Of a DNA stretch of 64,000 nucleotides, positions 22,815-34,250 are shown piece after piece. Numbering within the stretch: position 1 is the first letter of the stretch; each line of letters begins with the position of its first letter. Made by a program: the position numbers and the translations under genes. The stretch is from Rapana venosa. Lineage: Eukaryota; Mollusca; Gastropoda; Neogastropoda; Muricidae. The stretch is taken from positions 24,317,650 to 24,381,649 of the forward strand of contig CM054165.1 in NCBI GenBank assembly GCA_028751875.1, read 5' to 3'. Below the pieces are notes generated by a model, which ran no database searches, had not been told where the DNA came from, and was given only the letters and a program-made list of their open reading frames with translations.

Positions 22815-23870
22815 AGAAAACCAGACAACTAAAACCGTAACGCCCATAAATGCGGCGCCATAAATCCCACAGTTTTTCCCTGCTGTTGAAAGATACCAGC
22901 TAACAACAGAACCAATTATACCAGGAAGTGCGGCCAACTTTGTGGCTAATTATTTTAATAGGTGCAGCTAAGTGGCCGAGTTGTTTCCTAACCCAGGCTG
23001 GCCTGTGGTGTTGGAAGGGGTGGTGGTGGTGGAAATGTCTCCTGTCTGCGCATACTCAAGTGTGCTAATAGCGGAAACCCAATGATGTAATTATACTGCA
23101 AGTGTTATCCTTGCCCCCGAAACAGTTACGGATTCTATCCGCTAGTGTACTGTTTTCATAAAGGAATTCAGTGATTGTTTCTTATTCTGCTAACCCTGTG
23201 AGTGGAGTTGTTGTCTGTTATTGTTGTAAGACCGCTAATCGTGCTTGGCGTGCATCTGCAGATTGTAACCTGTGGAGTCTTCGTTACTTCCGGTCACGAT
23301 TTGATCTATGCTCTGCTAGCTTTTTCTTTTCTATAATGTGGGAGTCTAAATCACCTAGCTTTGCTAAATTATTTATCAGCTTCGCCTCTAATACCTGAGT
23401 GCTTGATTTGAGACCCCATGATTCTCGCAGGGTAGGGGTTGATCATTGAGGTGTTCATGCTGTGGTCTTCGTCTCTGGTGTGAAGCTAGTTTCCATCTCT
23501 AGAATAGTTTTATACCAGTTTGATGTGTTTTGCCGACTGCTAGGTCTTCAAAGGGTAGACTTTCAATGTTTGATGTAGGTTTTGTTCACATTTTGTAGTT
23601 GTGCAACAGCTTGCGTAGGCATCTGTTAGTAGTCATGCATCACTAACCAAGTTTTCTCTGCATAGCAACACTTTACTCTGCTTGAGTGTAGTTTATGCTA
23701 AAAACTGTATGGGGTTATTTGTCTTTGTAATAAAAACCTTTGTCCGGTGTCAGTTATAGCAGACAGATTGTCTTGTGTTGTCCATAACAAGTCAGTATGG
23801 TCTAGTACGTCTGGCGTTGGGTGTCCCAATCTGGTGTGAAAAACGTAACTCTGCGTTCTAATATTGCCTC
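22815..23870 (-). pseudogene. Relic of a membrane-anchored Polinton-associated protein
   Basis: On the minus strand, in shifting frames: FHTRLGHPTPDVLDHTDLL (about 23,840-23,784), KKKLAEHRSNRD (about 23,338-23,303), QSADARQARLAVLQQ (about 23,262-23,218), TEFLYENSTLADRIR (about 23,177-23,133), then a Thr-rich linker and ATKLAALPGIIGSVVSW (about 22,949-22,899), then a hydrophobic stretch ending VTVLVVWFSSF (about 22,841-22,809). A basic coiled-coil-like middle, a short linker and a C-terminal hydrophobic anchor in this order is what I remember from an uncharacterised protein carried by many invertebrate Polintons. Function unknown; a virion or membrane role is only a guess. Confidence 0.55.
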
Positions 23871-23879
23871 GTCTGACGT

Positions 23880-25555
23880 ATGCAGGGTGCTACAAGAGGC
23901 TGGCGCTTCACCCATATCATCAGCTGGTCTAAACACATCATCCATAGCTATAGCATATCTTCCATTATTCTATATTGTTTTTTTATTTTGCTACTGATAG
24001 AAAAACGATGGCGCAACAAACATTTGGCAGCTATCTGATCCATACGACGTGAAAAGATCCCTTAGGTCATTAAAGGAAACAGCCAGACAATCGTTATTAC
24101 AAACAACCCTCCACGATTGATGAAAATCAGATTCGGACATGTTAGGTTTCCTAATTAGGAAAAGCAGATGTCATGTTCCCAGGGACAACGTGCTGCTTTT
24201 CTGATAGAACTAAGAGTCTGTGGGAGGGTCTGAGATATCCATAACTGAAGTGTGGAGCAAACTTAGAAGGCTATGTTAAAAAAGATTAGTGTCAAGCTAG
24301 AAGGCAGGAGTACGGTCATTAAACAAGGCCGACCTATTCTTGACCTATCTGAATTATAGGATGAACAAAAGAAACAAAGAATGATCTTATTTATCAAGGC
24401 ATACAGGATGATGAGGGACAAAACACAGAGTAGTTCTGCTCTAAGGGTAACAGGGAAAAAGATGCTGCATAGCAAAAAACCTAGGTAACAGGTTGTGTAT
24501 TCCTCCTTGACTTGGAACTGCTCACTCTCACCATGCCTACTATCAGGGCGCCCTCAGAGACAGACTGTCGTATGAGCTGACCTTTAAGGACAGTGCTCGT
24601 GTGTATTACATCCAGTGACACGACCGCACATACAAAATATCGAGTAATCTTTAGAGTAAGATTTTGTCATCACCCAAGCTTGCACGCTTGATTTGCACAG
24701 CAATATCATCCAAGCTTGCTAATCTATTATGATAGAGTGCGTAACCATAGTACATTAATAAGTGTAAAGCGATACTGGGTAGAAATAAATCTGAACACTC
24801 CGGAAAGATCTTAAAAGAAAGTAAATGCGGTTTGAAGTACCACTCACCCCCGTTCCAGATTAAGTGAGAGGTTATTAATCCTGTATAAACTTGTGAGCAG
24901 GGACTAGAAGGACAGCCATAGCAAGCCGATGCCTCAAAGGCGGTACATAGCTACACTTTGACGAGGTAAGAAAAGACCGTTGTTCTGGGCAACACAATGA
25001 GACCACTACTGTGTTTACAAGCAAATCTTACATCTACATGATGTAGGATCTGAATACTAACATCTAAATATGCAGTGTGGGTGGACTTAAGATCAACAGA
25101 TGATGATAAGCTGCATGGTTCAGGAAGACGCATTGTAAACGGCTCAGAAGGTAGACTTAACAAATTAGAAAGAGAAAGAAAATGAATGAGGAGCCCATAA
25201 AAATATATCTATTTGTAGTGATGGATCTCAGGCTCAACATAAAGGAAATAGACTAAAAGAATTGTTTACAAAATGGACCACACTAAGTTTTTCTACCAAA
25301 AAGAAGCACAACGCTCCTCAATATCAGGTAGACTGGCTGTGGCAAGACTGTATTTGCTTTTAGATTATTTACAAACATTGTACAAAAATCATTTCGAGTT
25401 CAGTGTTATATTCGTCCAACACTAGGTAAAAGCAGAGTCAAGGTAATCTGCTTATTTTTAGATAAAACTATGCAAGTTTTTGGGTTCGATGAGGTGAAAC
25501 CGATTCCGAATCGAACCAAAATTTGCCTGTTTTGATAAACAGTAAGTGGTTGATC
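23880..25555. other. Right part of the Polinton relic, unassigned
   Basis: Minus-strand frames at 24,475-24,263 (70 codons) and 25,163-24,951 (70 codons, with PFTMRLPEP near its start) may be remains of further element genes. I cannot name them. The block ends around 25,555 where the degenerate 21-bp minisatellite starts. Confidence 0.35.
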
Positions 25556-25680
25556 ATGTGTCCAGGTTACCCGATCGCTCCACTATCCTCCAGGTTAGCC
25601 ACTATCCACTAGGTTAAAGCCCCACTATCCACTAGGTTTAAGTCCACTATCCAGCAGGTTTAAAGTCCCCGATCCTCTAG
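25556..25680. repeat. Degenerate remnant of the 21-bp minisatellite
   Basis: About five poor copies of CTATCCACTAGGTTAAG with inserted bases (TTTAAG, TAAAGCCCC). They mark the left edge of the right duplicated block, as the intact array does for the left block. Confidence 0.8.
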
Positions 25681-26823
25681 TTAAGTCCACCAGTCACTCA
25701 GGCTAACTCCACTCTGCACTAGGTTAGTTCTACATCCATTAGGCTACTACTCTATCACTACCTATCGTGTCCCCTCATTCGAACAACAGAAGGCTTGTTG
25801 CTACTAATCAGACATTTGAACCATGCACTGAAATACTGAGATAGGCACTGACAGGAAACTATCAATTACTTCAAGGCACAATTTAATACAATCTCTACAT
25901 TGATCGCATCCAATTTCTTCCACGTCTATCACAATCTGTCCGCTAAACATGGAACATTTACCGTGCACTTATTGCCGCCTCTTAGCACCTTTGGAGATGC
26001 CTTTATTCTTGTACAACAAGGGAAGAAAAAGATCACTCGTTAACAGGAACAACAGTGATCGATGCCTGTTCAACCCCTAGCGTTCTTTGTCTCGCTTCTT
26101 CTGTGGGGTTCTTGAGAGGCTTAGATGGAATCAGTCCTTGAGAATGCGGTCCCTGTTAGAGATTTTTTTGCAAAGAGTTCGATGTTGTCACTGTCCATTA
26201 CCTGGATCTTTTTTTCTGCAGGCTTAGGAGGTCGAGTACACCAGAAGTACATAGAAACTTTGCAATATTTATGTTTAGGTTGATCTTTTTCACGGAATAG
26301 TACGTACTGTTAATGAATTTAAATAAACTAACTGCACAATACCAGCCGTCAAGCGAAGTGACCATTCTGTAATACCGTGACACCGCTAGGTTCAACTTGT
26401 CTCCACAACGGCATAGCCGTTCACAAAGTGCTGGGCTCTACCACGACTCAGGGATAGTGAACATGACAGTCAGAATGTAAATACATGGCTGTCCTCTCTG
26501 AAGTGGGTGCCTACAGAGGAAATTCGATTTCTATTGTAGTTTGAGTGAGTATCTTTTTCTTTGATATTTGTTTTTGCATAATTTTTGTTGCCAGAGGCTC
26601 GTTTTACAGACATGGAAAAGCATGTCTACCTGCTAACAGTTTACAATCAAACAAATGTACACCCCCCCCCCTCCCCAACCTACACTATACTGAACATTAA
26701 ACATGCATAATGTACACACACAGTAGTCAAAATGACAGATGAACTGAAAAGGTACACATGCTCCAGAACAGAGCTCCAAAATCATCTTTGGAGAGATTTG
26801 TTATGCATTTGGTGGTTTTAGAG

Positions 26824-27112
26824 TGAGCGTACCACATTCGATGGCAAGGATGTATTCTGGGTATGTGCAGGTTTCCATAACCAACCAAAGGCTGCTATGT
26901 CTTATAGGATCTTTAATGGCATATTTGATCTTTGCATGTATAATACTACAAAAAAAAGTATAGCAATGGCAAGTCTGCACTTGAAGTTGACCTGGGAGAT
27001 TGTAAAAATCTACAGCAATGCTTACAGCATCAGATCTGCAATTTTCGAACCCTCAACTTCATGAACCCATCAGATGAAGTGAAGGGTCCTAACCACTCGG
27101 CTAAGCGTCTGT
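26824..27112 (-). mobile_element. tRNA-derived SINE, family C (duplicate)
   Basis: Identical twin of the copy at 10,440-10,728, carried along in the duplicated block. Confidence 0.75.
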
Positions 27113-27878
27113 CAGTTCAGTTTACAATACAGCCCTAAATCCATTGCTGTGCTAGTTCTACCGCTGTCAGCAACCCAGTGGCGAAGGCAAGACATTGTTG
27201 GCACGGCACGTACTCCTCCTCTTGGTCTGCTATTGGAGGCAGCGTGTGTCCTTTCTACACGGAAAAACTAATCCCGCCATTAAAAAGGAACCATTGAGCG
27301 GCCTGTTCACCCCGAGCGTTCTGGTGTTTCCCCGGCCTCCCCTCATTTAGGGCGTAGATGGAAGCAGTCCCGTGAGAAATGCTGTGGGTGTTAGAATTCT
27401 GGCTACAGGTCCGATAGTGCAGCTGTCCGTAGCTGTTTTCTGGCAGTGAAGAACATCTTCCACAATCGGGAGAGCCGGAAACTTGCATAAAAAATAGCAT
27501 CCCCTGCACCGCTGGAACCTCCTGTGCAGGATTCTCTATCGTTCTACCCTCGCTTTATTCATAGCTTGTTCTTTTTCATCGTTTTTCTCCTGCCTTTCTA
27601 TTTTATATCTTCTGTCCAAGCGCCGCATTTGGCTGTAAAACTCAAAAGAGAACTTTTAGCTTTCACTTGCTTTCTGACTTTACGCCTATGGCAGCCACAC
27701 ACATTGTGCTCTAGGACAGACATAAAGTTGCTGCTGTGTTTGGACAACGAGGAAAGTAATATACCACACCAAGTATTGTATGAATTTGTGTGGCGTTCCA
27801 GCGTTGCCACTTGTTCGTTGCTGCGCTCAGTGCGATGTGCCGTGTACTTTACAAAGGCTGTCCAATCGGATCTAGCTT

Positions 27879-28719
27879 CTATCTAATCTATCGATCTATC
27901 TTGCTTCTATCGAGCTATCTAGCATCTATCTATCTATCAATCTATCTATCTATCCATCTATCCAATCCATCCATCCCACCATCTAATCTCTATCTATCTA
28001 TCTCTATCCGTCTATCCGTCTATCTATCTATCTATCTATCTACTATCTTATCTATTCGACTAGCTATCTATCTAGCTATCTATCGACTATCTATCTATCT
28101 AGCTACCGAGCTGATCGGTCGAATCTTCGATCTTCGATCGACTTATCTATCATCTACTATCTAATCTATCTATCGATCTATCTAGCTTCTATCTATCTAT
28201 CTATCCGTCTGTCTGTCTGTCTGTCGATCTATCGTTCTATCTATCCGTCTGTCTGCTGTCTTCTGTCGTCTATCTATCTATCTATCTAGCTATCTCTTCT
28301 GCCTCCGTCCGTCCGTCCGTCCGTCCGCCGTCTATCTATCTATCGATCTATCCTATCTCGCTATCTATCTATCTATGTATTTATGTATGTATGTATGTTG
28401 ATATGTATGTATGTATGTATGTATTTATTCCTGGGGCTGTCTGTACTGTCTGTCTGTCTGCGTCCGTCCGTCTCCGTCCATCCGGCAGCCATCATCCTGC
28501 CTTCCATCCAGCCATACCCCTATCTATCTATCTATCATCTATCTATATATCGATCTATCTCGCTAATCTATCTATCTATACGATCTATCCTAGCCATCCA
28601 TCTTCTATCTGTCTGTTTCTCTTTATCTATCTATCTATCTATCTACTTATCTAGCTATCTATCATCTATCTATCTATCGATCTATCTATCTAGCTATCTA
28701 TCTATCTATGTACATTTGG
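27879..28719. repeat. Tetranucleotide arrays (duplicate)
   Basis: Same arrays as 11,495-12,335, with the same unit counts and interruptions. Confidence 0.9.
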
Positions 28720-28973
28720 TTAGAGCTCCCGAGGTTCACCAATGGTGAGACTTTTACAGTGTTTAAACCGATTTTTGTATATAAAAGCTATAAGATCAAA
28801 ATGAAAAAAAAAATTTTACACTTATAACATTGGGTTAAAAAAATTAGGGCAAAAGCATCAAAGCAACAGAAAGTCCTCTATATAAACCCACACCTAATAG
28901 GCATGGTCACCTGAATTTCCTGTATAAGGGATGCATTTTTCCTTGTGCAAAAGACCAGATCAACTCCATTCAG

Positions 28974-29515
28974 CTAACAGCTGTAACATCATCTGTCAAT
29001 CTACGATCATATCAGCTAGCACTGTACATCATTCTGTACAGATCTATCGATCATTCAGCTAGCAGCTGTACATCATCTGTACAGACTCTATCGATCATTC
29101 AGCTAGGCAGCTACTTCATCTTACAGATCTATCGATCATCAGCTACACTTAAAGCATCTGTACAGATCATATCGATCATTCAGCTAGAATGACATCATCG
29201 GTACAGATCTCTCGATCTTTTCAGCTAGCACTGAACATTCATCTGTACAGAGCTATCAGCATCAGCTACGGCTGTACACAGCGGTAACGAGCTTTCGATC
29301 AGTTCCAGCTAGCGCTTACATCATCGTACAGATTCATCGATCATTCAGCTAGCGGCTGTACATCATCTGGAACAGATGTCTATCACATTCAGCTAGCGGC
29401 TGTAAAACATCTATACAATCTATCGATCATTCAGCTAGCGGCTGTACATCATCTGTACAGATCTATCGATCATTCAGCTAGCAGCTGTACATCATCTGAA
29501 CAGATCTATCTATCG
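28974..29515. repeat. 43-bp palindromic satellite (duplicate, with cleaner final units)
   Basis: Same irregular units as the left copy up to 29,404. After that come two well-formed units whose counterparts on the left (13,021-13,110) are heavily eroded. Confidence 0.9.
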
Positions 29516-29613
29516 GCATTCAGTCCCCGACCAGGAGGGTTGGCTGGGGACACGGGGACAGTGTTCTCCAGCTGGTCTGTCTCCAGCCTTGGCGCCCCAG
29601 CAATTAAAGCTGA

Positions 29614-29807
29614 TCATGTCTTTGATGTTTCTTCATCTAGTTTTTCAGCTGCTCTGTCTATGAAGTGTTGAAGTGTCGGGCCATCTTCTGATGGTGATGG
29701 GAGCAGGAGTGCAGGATCCACTGCTGAGATCATCTGTTTACACCCGCCAGCTTCACTTTCTGGGGTCACCAGAACATGCACTCTTGACTTTCTCACCCCT
29801 CCTGGCA
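29614..29807 (-). CDS. Possible terminal coding exon, unidentified
   Basis: An open minus-strand stretch of about 60 codons ends in a TGA near 29,614. It is preceded in its reading direction by a pyrimidine-rich tract and CACAG (about 29,808-29,828), a plausible splice acceptor. Composition is mixed and soluble (segments SEAGGCKQMISAVDP and LQHFIDRAAEKLDEE), unlike the repeats around it. No initiator is required for an internal exon. I do not recognise the protein and see no second exon. The left duplicated block ends inside the sequence matching its last codons. Confidence 0.25.
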
Positions 29808-29829
29808 GTCACTGTGAGATGGAGAGGAA

Positions 29830-30090
29830 ACACTGGGTAAGAAGGTACTTGCCTGTAGTACTCTCTTCAAGTCCCTGGCAACAAAGGTAGCCCTGTTACA
29901 ATGTTCTGCTTTACAGGAGAGTGCAGGTTGTTAACTAGGAGCTCGTCATGGCTGAAGACAATCTGACTATGACATTCTGCCACATCACACCACTTTCCCT
30001 CTTCTCCCTCTACACTCCTTCTGTGTGAGCGCTTGCTTCTCTTCTGGCTTTACACCCCTTCCGACTCCAGCCCCTAGCAACTTCTGGGGT
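29830..30090. other. Unassigned sequence before the 28-bp array
   Basis: No feature recognised. It would be intronic or flanking if the exon call at 29,614-29,807 is right. Confidence 0.3.
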
Positions 30091-31225
30091 GAGGCAGTAG
30101 ATCCACACCCTGTCCATGAACATGTAGATCCACACCCTGTCTATGAACATGTAGATCCACACCCTGTCTATGAACATGTAGATCCACACCCTGTCTATGA
30201 ACATGTAGATCCACACCCGTCTAGAAAATAGTAAATCCACGCCCTTCTATAAATTGAAATAACATGCTCCATGAACATGTAATCCACACCTCAAAGAACA
30301 TGTAGATCCACACCTGTCTATGAACATGTAGTCCAACCCGTTAAAGAAATGTAATCCACACCCTGTCCTATGAAAATTAATCCACCCTGTCTATAACATG
30401 TATTTCCCCACCCTGAATGAACAATTAGATCCACACCTGTCTATGAACAAAGTACAAACCACACCGTCTATAATATGTCAGTCCACACCCCTTCTAATGA
30501 CATGCCCAGAACATGTAGATCCACACCCTGTCATGAACATGAATTCCCCACCCTGTCTAAAATGTAATCCACACCCTTTAATGAAAATGCTCCATGAACA
30601 TATATCCACACCCGTCTATAACAGTAATCCACACCCTGTCTATGAACATGTAGACCACACCCTGTCCATGAACATGTAATCCACACCCGTCCCATGAACA
30701 TTAAGATCCACAGCCTTTCCCTGAAAATTAGATCCACACCCTGTCTATGAACATGTTGATCCACAAACCCCGTCTATAACTTAATCCACACCCTGTCTAA
30801 AAATATGTACATCCATACCCTTTCTAATGAACATGCTCCATGAACATATAGATCCACACCCTGTCCATGAACATGTAGATCCACACCCTGTCTATAAATA
30901 TGTACATCCACACCCTGTCTATGAACATGTAGATCCACACCCTTTGTAATGAACATGCTCCATGAACATGTAGATCCACACCCTGTCTTGTAGATCGACA
31001 CCCTGTCTATGAACATGTAGATCCACACCCTGTCTATGAACATGTAGATCTACACCCTGACTATGAACATGTAGATCCACACCCTGTCTATGAACATGTA
31101 GATCCACACCCTTTGTAATGAACATTTAGATCCACACCCTATCTATAAATATGTACATCCACACCCTTTCTAATGAACATGCTCCATGAACATGTAGATC
31201 CACACCCTGTCTATGAATAGACAGA
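30091..31225. repeat. 28-bp minisatellite, about 40 units
   Basis: Units contain GATCCACACCCTGTC and TATGAACATGTA. The outer units near 30,100-30,220 and 30,840-31,220 are regular, while 30,230-30,800 has many one-base losses. A second unit type contains CTTTGTAATGAACATGCTCC. Minus frames such as VWIYMFIDR are by-products. Confidence 0.9.
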
Positions 31226-31334
31226 AAATCCTGTGCACAGAATAAAAAATAAATAATAAAAAGAAAGTCTATTAACACTTGGTGATAGTAGACTAAACAA
31301 ACAAAGAAAAATGCTACCATGAAATATGACAGAA

Positions 31335-31735
31335 GACTTTATTTATTTTTGTTATACCACTTTGTCACGGCAGATTTCTCTGCATGAAATTCGGCTGCTC
31401 TCCCCGGGGAGAGCGCGTCGCCACAAGAGCACGCGCACCCAATCTTTTTCTTTTCCTGTCTGCAACTGTATTTGTTTCCCTATCAGAGTGGTTTTTGTCT
31501 ACAGAATTTTGCAGGGACAACTCTCTTGTTGCCGTGGGTTCTTTTACATGCCCTAAATAATTATGCGTAACACACGGACCTCGGTTTATCGTCTCGTCCG
31601 AAAGACTAGCGCCCAGACCACCACACATGAACTAATGGATGGGGGAAAGTTTGGGGTCCAAACGGATTCGAACCACCGCACACTTCCGACCCGGACTTTT
31701 CGCTTTCTAGACAGACGCGTTACCTCTAACCACGG
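31335..31735 (-). mobile_element. tRNA-derived SINE, family A with tail type 1, near full length
   Basis: Read on the minus strand: tRNA-like head (A-box-like GTGGTTAGAGG, B-box-like GGTTCGAATCC near 31,660-31,672), a core with GACGAGACGATAAACCGAGG (about 31,583-31,602), then a tail with GTTGTCCCTGCAAAATTCTG (about 31,506-31,525) and GAGAGCAGCCGAATTTC (about 31,388-31,404). The head and core are shared with the 61,510 copy, but the tail is different. Confidence 0.8.
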
Positions 31736-31859
31736 ATCCACGGACTTCTCTTTGAATTTCAATGCCAGATTCTTTGAAAATTGAATTCAAAATTGAACAT
31801 TGAAAAAGAATGTTCACAAAATAGTGGCTCAGAACAGGAGCAAGTCACATTTAGAGAAT

Positions 31860-32719
31860 ACTTGGTCTTCCCAGAATTTAATCACACCTTATAATAGATG
31901 TTAGAAATATGTCTTGGATAGCCTAGTATTTCAAATGTCCCTTGAAACTTCTTTTTATGTACACGATGTTTCGATTGTGAAATCATTTCACGACAATCAT
32001 TTTTCAAGTTATGTTCTGGGAACTTTCTTTTTGCACCTTGTTTTGCAAGACCATCTGCTGTTCCAATCCAGTACATCCCGCAGTGAGAAGGAGTCCAGCA
32101 AAAATCTATTTTGATACCTTTTGTCATGAGAAAATATCAAATATTTTATTTTAAATAATAAATTTGTCCTTACTTTGAGCTCCAGTCTTGTAAGCTGTTA
32201 CTTAAATCAATAAAAAAAAATGAAAAATGCAAAAATTTCTGTTATTTATAGTAATCAGTGTCATGGTATGGAATAGAGCTCAGCGTTGAATATGGAAAAC
32301 CCTTCCCTAACAGAAAAGATTTTTGTATGTTCAGAGCGAATAACAAAACCTGATCCTGCATTTAAGTCATACACAAAAAATCTATAAACCTGAAGAGATG
32401 ATTTAGATAATTTGTTTTTAAGATGTTTTTTTTACATCAGAAGCCAGCATATTAATATTGCCATCTTTTTGTGACTGGTATAATCAACCAAATTGGCCTC
32501 CTTATGCTCCCACTGTGGTATCTTAGGAAATATTGGTACAAGGTATTGGAGCAATGTTAGTAACACACTCTATCAGTATATCGTTTATGTAATGGCGGAT
32601 TGGACAAAGTGCTGAGATATCTTTAGCCCCCTTAGGGTATCCTTGACTGAATCAATGAGTACTTCGTTTTTAAAGAATTTGATACTGAAAGACTTCTTGA
32701 TTACTTCTCTCAAATTTTT
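31860..32719 (-). pseudogene. LINE fragment with RNase H domain (Jockey/I-type)
   Basis: On the minus strand an RNase H C-terminal signature reads KIDFCWTPSHCGMY, followed by ADGLAKQGAK (about 32,112-32,035). Upstream pieces GSGFVIRSEH and FSIFNAELYSI (about 32,350-32,270), in a neighbouring frame, match the first half of the same fold. Frames are broken. The fragment runs up to the N gap, where LREVIKKSFSIKFF (about 32,714-32,673) may be the preceding linker. RNase H would remove RNA from RNA-DNA hybrids during retrotransposition. Confidence 0.65.
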
Positions 32720-33219
32720 NNNNNNNNNNNNNNNNNNNNNNNNNNNNNNNNNNNNNNNNNNNNNNNNNNNNNNNNNNNNNNNNNNNNNNNNNNNNNNNNN
32801 NNNNNNNNNNNNNNNNNNNNNNNNNNNNNNNNNNNNNNNNNNNNNNNNNNNNNNNNNNNNNNNNNNNNNNNNNNNNNNNNNNNNNNNNNNNNNNNNNNNN
32901 NNNNNNNNNNNNNNNNNNNNNNNNNNNNNNNNNNNNNNNNNNNNNNNNNNNNNNNNNNNNNNNNNNNNNNNNNNNNNNNNNNNNNNNNNNNNNNNNNNNN
33001 NNNNNNNNNNNNNNNNNNNNNNNNNNNNNNNNNNNNNNNNNNNNNNNNNNNNNNNNNNNNNNNNNNNNNNNNNNNNNNNNNNNNNNNNNNNNNNNNNNNN
33101 NNNNNNNNNNNNNNNNNNNNNNNNNNNNNNNNNNNNNNNNNNNNNNNNNNNNNNNNNNNNNNNNNNNNNNNNNNNNNNNNNNNNNNNNNNNNNNNNNNNN
33201 NNNNNNNNNNNNNNNNNNN
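32720..33219. other. 500-base N gap
   Basis: Exactly 500 N, so a fixed-size scaffold gap of unknown true length. Frames spanning it are meaningless. Confidence 0.99.
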
Positions 33220-33660
33220 GCACATAAATGTCCTTTATCCTCCCCGAGGGCTATAACATGTTACAAAATGCATGTTGGAAACACTTTAAAAAGAAACACA
33301 AAGTACCAGTTATTCCTGGAGTGATGATGTAACCCATGTAGATGTCGTAAGTTACATGAATCATAGAAATGTTGTATCTCTTATCTACAGGTTTAAGCTC
33401 AATGCTTTTAGAACTAAATTTTGTTTAAGCAACATGTATCGTGTGAAAATCTTACCAATGATCACATTCTTTTACGATGCAGGGATCTGAAAGACATCTT
33501 ACCTGCCCTTTCCCCGTCCGTAGCTTTTCAGCAAGTTCTAAAAGACATTTTCCCTTAATGAAAGAAATTGTATTGTCGTTTAGCCATACTTTCCCATTTT
33601 CAGACTCTCTAATATAAGGAAAGCTTCAAGTTATATGAATTGGAAAGTTAGTATTTTTTT
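33220..33660. other. Unassigned sequence after the gap
   Basis: A/T-rich, no feature recognised. Confidence 0.35.
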
Positions 33661-33879
33661 CTATTTGATGTTTTGAGGTTGCTTTTTTGTTGTTTTTTGG
33701 TTGGGGGTTTTTTTTTGTTTGTTTGTTTTGGTTTTTTTGTTTTTTTGGGGTTTTTTTTTTTTGGGGGGGTCAGAATTCTGTTTATGCTTTTTCATAATAG
33801 TTTGTTAATTGCGATTGAAATTTTATGTGCATACCCCTCCCCCCTACACACACACACACACGCACGTGCGCGCGCGCGC

Positions 33880-33932
<53 letters not shown>

Positions 33933-34043
33933 CTTTCCCGTCTGATATCACTATTTAGTGGAAGGAAAGTTAAACTGAAGAACTTACTACTGCACACAAT
34001 TTTTCCTCGAAATAAAAGAAAAAAATCAATAAAATAAACACAC

Positions 34044-34102
<59 letters not shown>

Positions 34103-34211
34103 TCGTCTAATATCCTAAGAGTGAAAAGACGTTAAATCAAAAGAACAACAACAACAACAAACAAAACAACAAACAACAACAACAACAACACACACACACA
34201 CACACACACAC

Positions 34212-34249
<38 letters not shown>

Positions 34250-34250
34250 G
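33661..34250. repeat. T/G-rich run and three (AC)n tracts with a repeated core
   Basis: A T/G run lies at 33,664-33,770. AC tracts lie at about 33,846-33,928, 34,038-34,100 and 34,188-34,248. Between them a core recurs with CGTCTGATATC/CGTCTAATATC and GTTAAACTGAAGAAC/GTTAAATCAAAAGAAC (33,939-33,985 and 34,104-34,147), followed by (AAC)n. This looks like a microsatellite-bounded dispersed element. Confidence 0.7.

Larger units (their letters stand above)
13236..25555. mobile_element. Decayed Maverick/Polinton-like giant DNA transposon
   Basis: This roughly 12.3-kb block carries three Polinton-type genes as relics: a retroviral-type integrase on + near the left side, a protein-primed family B polymerase on - converging on it, and a membrane-anchored Polinton-associated protein on -. 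An integrase next to a convergent PolB is a usual Polinton layout. Intact elements are about 15-20 kb with long terminal inverted repeats and 6-bp target duplications. I could not find matching inverted ends here, nor recognise the packaging ATPase, protease or capsid genes, so the copy is truncated or too degraded. All frames are broken. Base composition (A/T-rich, few microsatellites) differs from the neighbourhood. Confidence 0.75.
25677..29404. repeat. 3,728-bp duplicated block, right copy
   Basis: Exact counterpart of 9,293-13,020. It contains the same unassigned stretches, SINE C, tetranucleotide arrays and satellite with the same irregularities. Confidence 0.9.

Noticed and set aside
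13236..25555. Terminal inverted repeats of the Polinton
   Set aside because: I compared the first and last 200 bases of the block by eye in inverted orientation and saw no convincing match, so no ends are called.
32585..33227. Frames of 171-212 codons over the N gap
   Set aside because: Almost entirely unknown bases.
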